DNA from: Roseovarius sp.
GTDB lineage: Bacteria > Pseudomonadota > Alphaproteobacteria > Rhodobacterales > Rhodobacteraceae
Assembly: GCA_023260815.1 (NCBI GenBank)
Contig: JALQUE010000068.1
Coordinates: forward strand, 1-7,206
Length of the DNA: 7,206 bases
Direction: 5' to 3'
How positions within the stretch are numbered: the first letter of the stretch is position 1; every line of letters begins with the position of its first letter. The position numbers and the translations under genes were made by a program. The notes under the pieces are model-generated. The model was not told the DNA's origin and searched no databases. It was given only the letters and a program-made list of their open reading frames with translations. Below are positions 5,976 through 7,206 of the stretch, in pieces.

Positions 5976-5984
5976 CGCCGCCCG
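5955..5984. terminator. GC-rich hairpin over the MarR-like stop codon
   Basis: CGGGCGGC (5955-5962) and GCCGCCCG (5977-5984) form a perfect eight-base-pair stem with a 14-base loop that contains the stop codon (5973-5975). No T-tract follows on either strand, so it is not a textbook intrinsic terminator. Its position between the regulator and the end of a converging coding remnant fits a shared, bidirectional transcription barrier. Confidence 0.35.
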
Positions 5985-5990
5985 TTCCGA

Positions 5991-6067
5991 TCAGCCAAAG
6001 GTCTTGCGCAAATACTCAGCCACCAGGGCTTTGAGTGATCCCGCATCGGTTGGGAGGAAACCTGCGT
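5991..6067 (-). pseudogene. Possible 3' remnant of a broken minus-strand gene
   Basis: On the minus strand the frame ending at TGA (5993-5991) reads CYAGFLPTDAGSL then KALVAEYLRKTFG. It looks like a genuine protein C-terminus: an amphipathic helix with Ala/Leu/Lys/Arg and several GC-ending codons. The open frame extends only a little further, into an AT-rich segment, and meets an in-frame TAA after about 31 codons without a credible start. The stop lies 15 bp from the convergent MarR-like stop, a normal spacing for intact convergent genes. I infer that the body of the gene was lost at or near the inverted repeat beginning at 6059. I do not recognise the family; a chance open frame is the alternative. 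Confidence 0.35.
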
Positions 6068-6126
6068 AACATGATACAAGACATTGTTATTAAGCATAAA
6101 AATGCAAATACAATGTGACGCAGGTT
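6059..6126. repeat. AT-rich 68-bp segment bounded by imperfect inverted repeats
   Basis: The left arm AACCTGCGTAACAT (6059-6072) and the right arm ATGTGACGCAGGTT (6113-6126) are inverted copies with 13 of 14 matches. Inside are a second perfect pair, ACATTGT (6081-6087) / ACAATGT (6110-6116), and a small hairpin, GCAT-AAAA-ATGC (6094-6105). The interior 6068-6117 has only 13 G/C in 50 bases, in sharp contrast with its surroundings. No flanking target duplication was seen. It could be a scar or miniature element, a multi-site operator, or a structured RNA end. It lies between convergent genes, so an ordinary promoter role is less obvious. Confidence 0.55.
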
Positions 6127-6137
6127 CAGGGTCGGCG

Positions 6138-6154
6138 CTTCATTTTCAATGAAG
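6138..6154. terminator. Hairpin just beyond the TRAP permease stop
   Basis: CTTCATT-TTC-AATGAAG forms a perfect seven-base-pair stem with a three-base loop, starting five bases after the minus-strand stop of the TRAP permease. The stem is AT-rich and no T-tract follows, so termination strength is doubtful. It may instead protect the 3' end of the mRNA. Confidence 0.35.
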
Positions 6155-6159
6155 GACCA

Positions 6160-7206
6160 TCAACGTGTCATCGCCTCTGGCAGGTAGGTGACAATCGCGG
6201 GAAAGACCGTGATGACGACCACTGCCAGCAACAACAACAAAAAGAAGGGGAACGCGGCCTTTGCAATCCGCATGATGTCTATGCCCGTCAGCCCTTGGAT
6301 GACGAACAGGTTAAAGCCGACAGGCGGCGTGATCTGGCTCATTTCGACGACCAACACCAGGTAGATGCCGAACCAGATCGGGTCGATGCCGACGGCCGTG
6401 ACCATCGGCATGATGATCGACGTGGTCAGCACCACGACAGAGATCCCGTCCAGAAACAGCCCCAGCAGAATGAAGAACACGGTCAGGACCGCGAGCAGGA
6501 CATAGGGCGAAAGCCCCATCTCGCTGATCCAGGAGGCCAGGTTGCGCGGAAGGCCCGTGAAGCCCATTGCCAAGGCAAGAAATGCCGCACCCAGCAGGAT
6601 GAAAGCGATCATGCAGGAGGTGCGGGTCGCGGACAGCAACGCATCCAGAAAATCCTTCATGCTGAACCCACCGGTCACGACCGCAAGGACGATGGCCAGC
6701 AAGACCCCCAAGGCCGCCGCATCCGTGGGCGAGGCGATGCCCGTATAGATCGCGGCGATCACGCCGCCGATCAAAACGGCCACCGGCAGGAGGCGGCGCA
6801 CCTCCCACAGTTTGTCGCGCAAGGACATGCCGGTATCTGCGGCTGGGATAAGCTTTGGGTTCATCCAGGCGCGGAGCGCGACATAGCCACTGAACATGGC
6901 AACCAGCATGACACCGGGCAGAATGCCTGCCATGAACAGGCGAGCGATCGATTGTTCGGTCGCGACGCCGTAGACAATCAGGATGATCGAGGGCGGGATC
7001 AACAGGCCAAGCGTCGCCGAGCCGGCCAATGTCCCCAGGATCAGGCTTTCGGGATAACCGCGCGAACGCAGCTCCGGGATCGACATCTTGCCGATCGTGG
7101 CGGCGGTGGCCGCGGACGAGCCCGAAACCGCAGCAAAGATTGCGCAGCCCAGAACATTCACATGCAACAGGCGACCAGGCAGGCCGCCCAGCCATGGCGC
7201 AAGGCC
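6160..7206 (-). CDS. TRAP transporter large permease (DctM family), N-terminus outside window
   Basis: The large membrane subunit of a tripartite ATP-independent periplasmic transporter, which uses an ion gradient to import a carboxylate or similar solute delivered by a periplasmic binding protein. The frame is open at the window edge, and 348 residues are visible. Numbered from the first visible codon, SGSSAATAATIG (28-39) and LGLLIPPS (66-73) with GILPG (94-98) form the first conserved half. IASPTDAAALG (157-167) and EMSQITPPVGFNLF (288-301) form the second. At least eight hydrophobic segments are apparent, the last near the C-terminus (FPFFLLLLLAVVVITVF). Family members have about 425-440 residues, so roughly 75-90 are missing upstream. 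A TTG at 7167 is not the start, because family sequence continues before it. The small permease and binding-protein genes would be expected upstream, to the right of the window. The substrate cannot be told. The MarR-like gene converges from the left. Confidence 0.95.
   Translation of the reverse strand, partial: GLAPWLGGLPGRLLHVNVLGCAIFAAVSGSSAATAATIGKMSIPELRSRGYPESLILGTLAGSATLGLLIPPSIILIVYGVATEQSIARLFMAGILPGVMLVAMFSGYVALRAWMNPKLIPAADTGMSLRDKLWEVRRLLPVAVLIGGVIAAIYTGIASPTDAAALGVLLAIVLAVVTGGFSMKDFLDALLSATRTSCMIAFILLGAAFLALAMGFTGLPRNLASWISEMGLSPYVLLAVLTVFFILLGLFLDGISVVVLTTSIIMPMVTAVGIDPIWFGIYLVLVVEMSQITPPVGFNLFVIQGLTGIDIMRIAKAAFPFFLLLLLAVVVITVFPAIVTYLPEAMTR

Noticed and set aside
6050..6078. 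Plus-strand promoter TTGGGA-N17-GATACA for a small RNA
   Set aside because: The -10 matches only three of six positions and no terminator-like end follows; not enough to call.
7165..7167. TTG as the start codon of the TRAP permease
   Set aside because: The in-frame sequence before it (PWLGGLPGRL) matches the expected continuation of DctM proteins, so the gene is cut by the window edge rather than starting here.

Overview
The window looks like part of an alphaproteobacterial chromosome, most likely from the Rhodobacterales (Rhodobacteraceae/Roseobacter type). The basis is high GC with strong GC bias at third codon positions, Rhodobacterales-like valyl-tRNA synthetase and type III decarboxylase sequences, a direct-repeat LexA box of the alphaproteobacterial kind (GTTC-N7-GTTC), and promoter-like TAGGGT -10 elements. 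This is a family-level guess made from memory of such proteins, not from a search.

Left part (1-2437): the 5' end of valS leaves the window on the minus strand. Behind it, also on the minus strand, lies an Lrp/AsnC-family regulator. That regulator is divergent from a plus-strand PLP-dependent decarboxylase of the ornithine/diaminopimelate decarboxylase fold, and the 113-bp gap between the two should hold both promoters and any operator.

Middle (2438-5459): a plus-strand gene encodes a large molybdopterin-binding subunit of the xanthine dehydrogenase / form II CO-dehydrogenase-like family. No FeS or FAD subunit gene lies beside it. Converging on it is a 98-residue minus-strand gene built from two tandem copies of a ~35-residue unit. 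Its promoter region carries a perfect GAAC-N7-GAAC site between a -35-like and a -10-like element, which predicts SOS (LexA) control. This is the most interesting system in the window: a small, probably DNA-damage-inducible protein of unknown function. The 310-bp gap to the next gene also holds a G-rich tandem repeat and inverted repeats.

Right part (5460-7206): a MarR-like winged-helix regulator (plus strand), possibly expressed from a leaderless promoter that overlaps a palindrome, converges on a TRAP-transporter large permease (minus strand, N-terminus cut by the window edge). Between them are a hairpin over the regulator's stop codon, what looks like the last ~25-30 codons of a broken minus-strand gene, and a very AT-rich 68-bp segment bounded by 14-bp imperfect inverted repeats. 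This arrangement suggests an old deletion or insertion junction. No tRNA, rRNA, CRISPR array or intact insertion sequence was seen.
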